Positions 19,732 to 20,414 of a stretch of 20,414 nucleotides of DNA are shown piece by piece; position 1 is the stretch's first letter; each line of letters opens with the position of its first letter. Under the pieces are notes generated by a model. The model saw only the letters and a list, made by a program, of their open reading frames with translations. It searched no databases and was not told the origin of the DNA. The stretch is taken from assembly GCA_011763485.2 (NCBI GenBank), contig JAANSK020283490.1:1-20414 (forward strand). The letters run 5' to 3'. The translations under genes were made by a program, and so were the position numbers. This DNA is from Isoetes engelmannii (lineage: Eukaryota; Streptophyta; Lycopodiopsida; Isoetales; Isoetaceae).

Positions 19732-19927
19732 AAAAGAGTAAGTTAGATTGCCTTATCATCGCTTGTATAGGGAAGCTGATTTAGTACTTGTATAGGGTGG
19801 TCTTGCTTAGGGGTATCATTTCTTCCTCTAGGTTTCTAGTCCCATAGTACAGTACATTCTTGATGTATTTTGATTTTATTCTTGAATATATAGACATTCG
19901 TCTTTTAAAAAAAAAAAGAGTAAGTTA
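19732..19927 (+). mobile_element. short poly(A)-tailed retroposed insert with target-site duplication
   Basis: The 14-base word aaaagagtaagtta occurs at 19732-19745 and again at 19914-19927. Between them lies about 168 bp ending in a run of A. A flanking duplication plus a 3' A tail is the signature of LINE-machinery retroposition. The body (19746-19903) has no tRNA-type A/B boxes that I can see, so a processed 3' transcript end or a severely 5'-truncated LINE is more likely than a SINE. The tail and the duplication are intact, so it is fairly young. Confidence 0.8.
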
Positions 19928-20414
19928 TCTCGTGCGCAGTCGAGTTTATTATAAAAAGGTATGACGTTAAACTACTAAATTAAATTATATTTGATATTTC
20001 AAAATTTAAATAAGATGTAGTTTGTTTTAGTAATATTTCAAAATGTAATTAAAATGTCTCGCGTGCAATTATTATATTTCATATTTCACAATTTTTTTAA
20101 GATGTCTCACGCTAAGCACGTGTTCTTTTGGAAGTAATAATTAAAAATATGTACTTATGCAGAGGGGAAACCAATTTGTATAGCAGAAAATTAATACTCT
20201 TTGACTTTGTGACGCTCCCTGACGCTATACGATGCTCCCATCATATAAGCCCAGGAAATTCCCCTTCCCAATGGCTCAAGCACCATTGAGCCACTGAGCC
20301 GGGCCCTCCGGATACCCTGGAACACTCGTGATGGCCGAGCTTCCAAGGGAAGGGCACGGAGGTGTCATTGGCCTTCCATCCCTTCACTGGAACCTATACA
20401 GCGGAAGCAAACAC
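19928..20414. other. AT-rich then GC-richer edge sequence, no recognised gene
   Basis: 19928-20200 is AT-rich with diverged direct repeats (atatttcaaaat and aagatgt.tc words). From 20220 the DNA becomes GC-richer, with catcatataagccc (about 20239-20252) resembling a TATA region, a gagccgggccctccgg motif near 20296 and a tiny frame starting ATGGCTCAAG at 20271. A gene or repeat may begin here and run off the window. Confidence 0.35.

Overview
The window looks like nuclear DNA of a land plant. It carries a spliced mitochondrial cardiolipin synthase gene, a decayed plant-type auxin-conjugate hydrolase gene, a plant-style Helitron and much AT-rich repeat debris. Nothing fixes the clade; a repeat-rich vascular plant is a guess.

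Layout. 1-1029 holds no recognisable gene. 1030-2562 (+) is a dead ILR1/ILL-type amidohydrolase gene with signal-peptide-like start, several exons, lost metal ligands and multiple frame breaks. 2563-5145 is intergenic: a cluster of about 20-bp palindromes built on GGATTGG/CCAATCC (4002-4387) and a short Ty1/copia reverse-transcriptase fossil. 5146-8175 (-) is the one gene that looks alive: an eight-exon cardiolipin synthase of 418 codons whose exon phases all agree and whose CDP-alcohol phosphatidyltransferase motif is complete. A foldback repeat sits in its fifth intron.

Upstream of that gene, 8563-17195 is a nest of mobile DNA. The outer layer is a tyrosine-recombinase element resembling Cryptons (DUF3504-type recombinase, minus strand, 8984-11007, decayed). 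Its downstream end is a 177-bp GC-rich imperfect palindrome; its upstream part is an A/B higher-order tandem repeat. A 4.8-kb non-autonomous Helitron (11448-16246) lies inside that tandem repeat with an exactly reconstructable insertion site. Beyond the repeat is a second GC-rich palindrome (16994-17195), followed by a second copy of the element's 3' module (17203-17926) in the same orientation, whose C-terminal reading frame is still open. The two palindromes share a homologous core of about 80 bp, but the core is inverted relative to the shared flank and the outer arms are unrelated.

17927-20414 has no recognised gene. It contains a GC-richer minisatellite (18975-19545) and a small poly(A)-tailed retroposed insert with a clear target-site duplication (19732-19927).

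The best candidate for something undescribed is the plant Crypton-like element together with its hairpin termini. The hairpin core homology, the core inversion and the Helitron insertion site are visible in the sequence. The family assignment rests on remembered family motifs, and any mechanism is inference.
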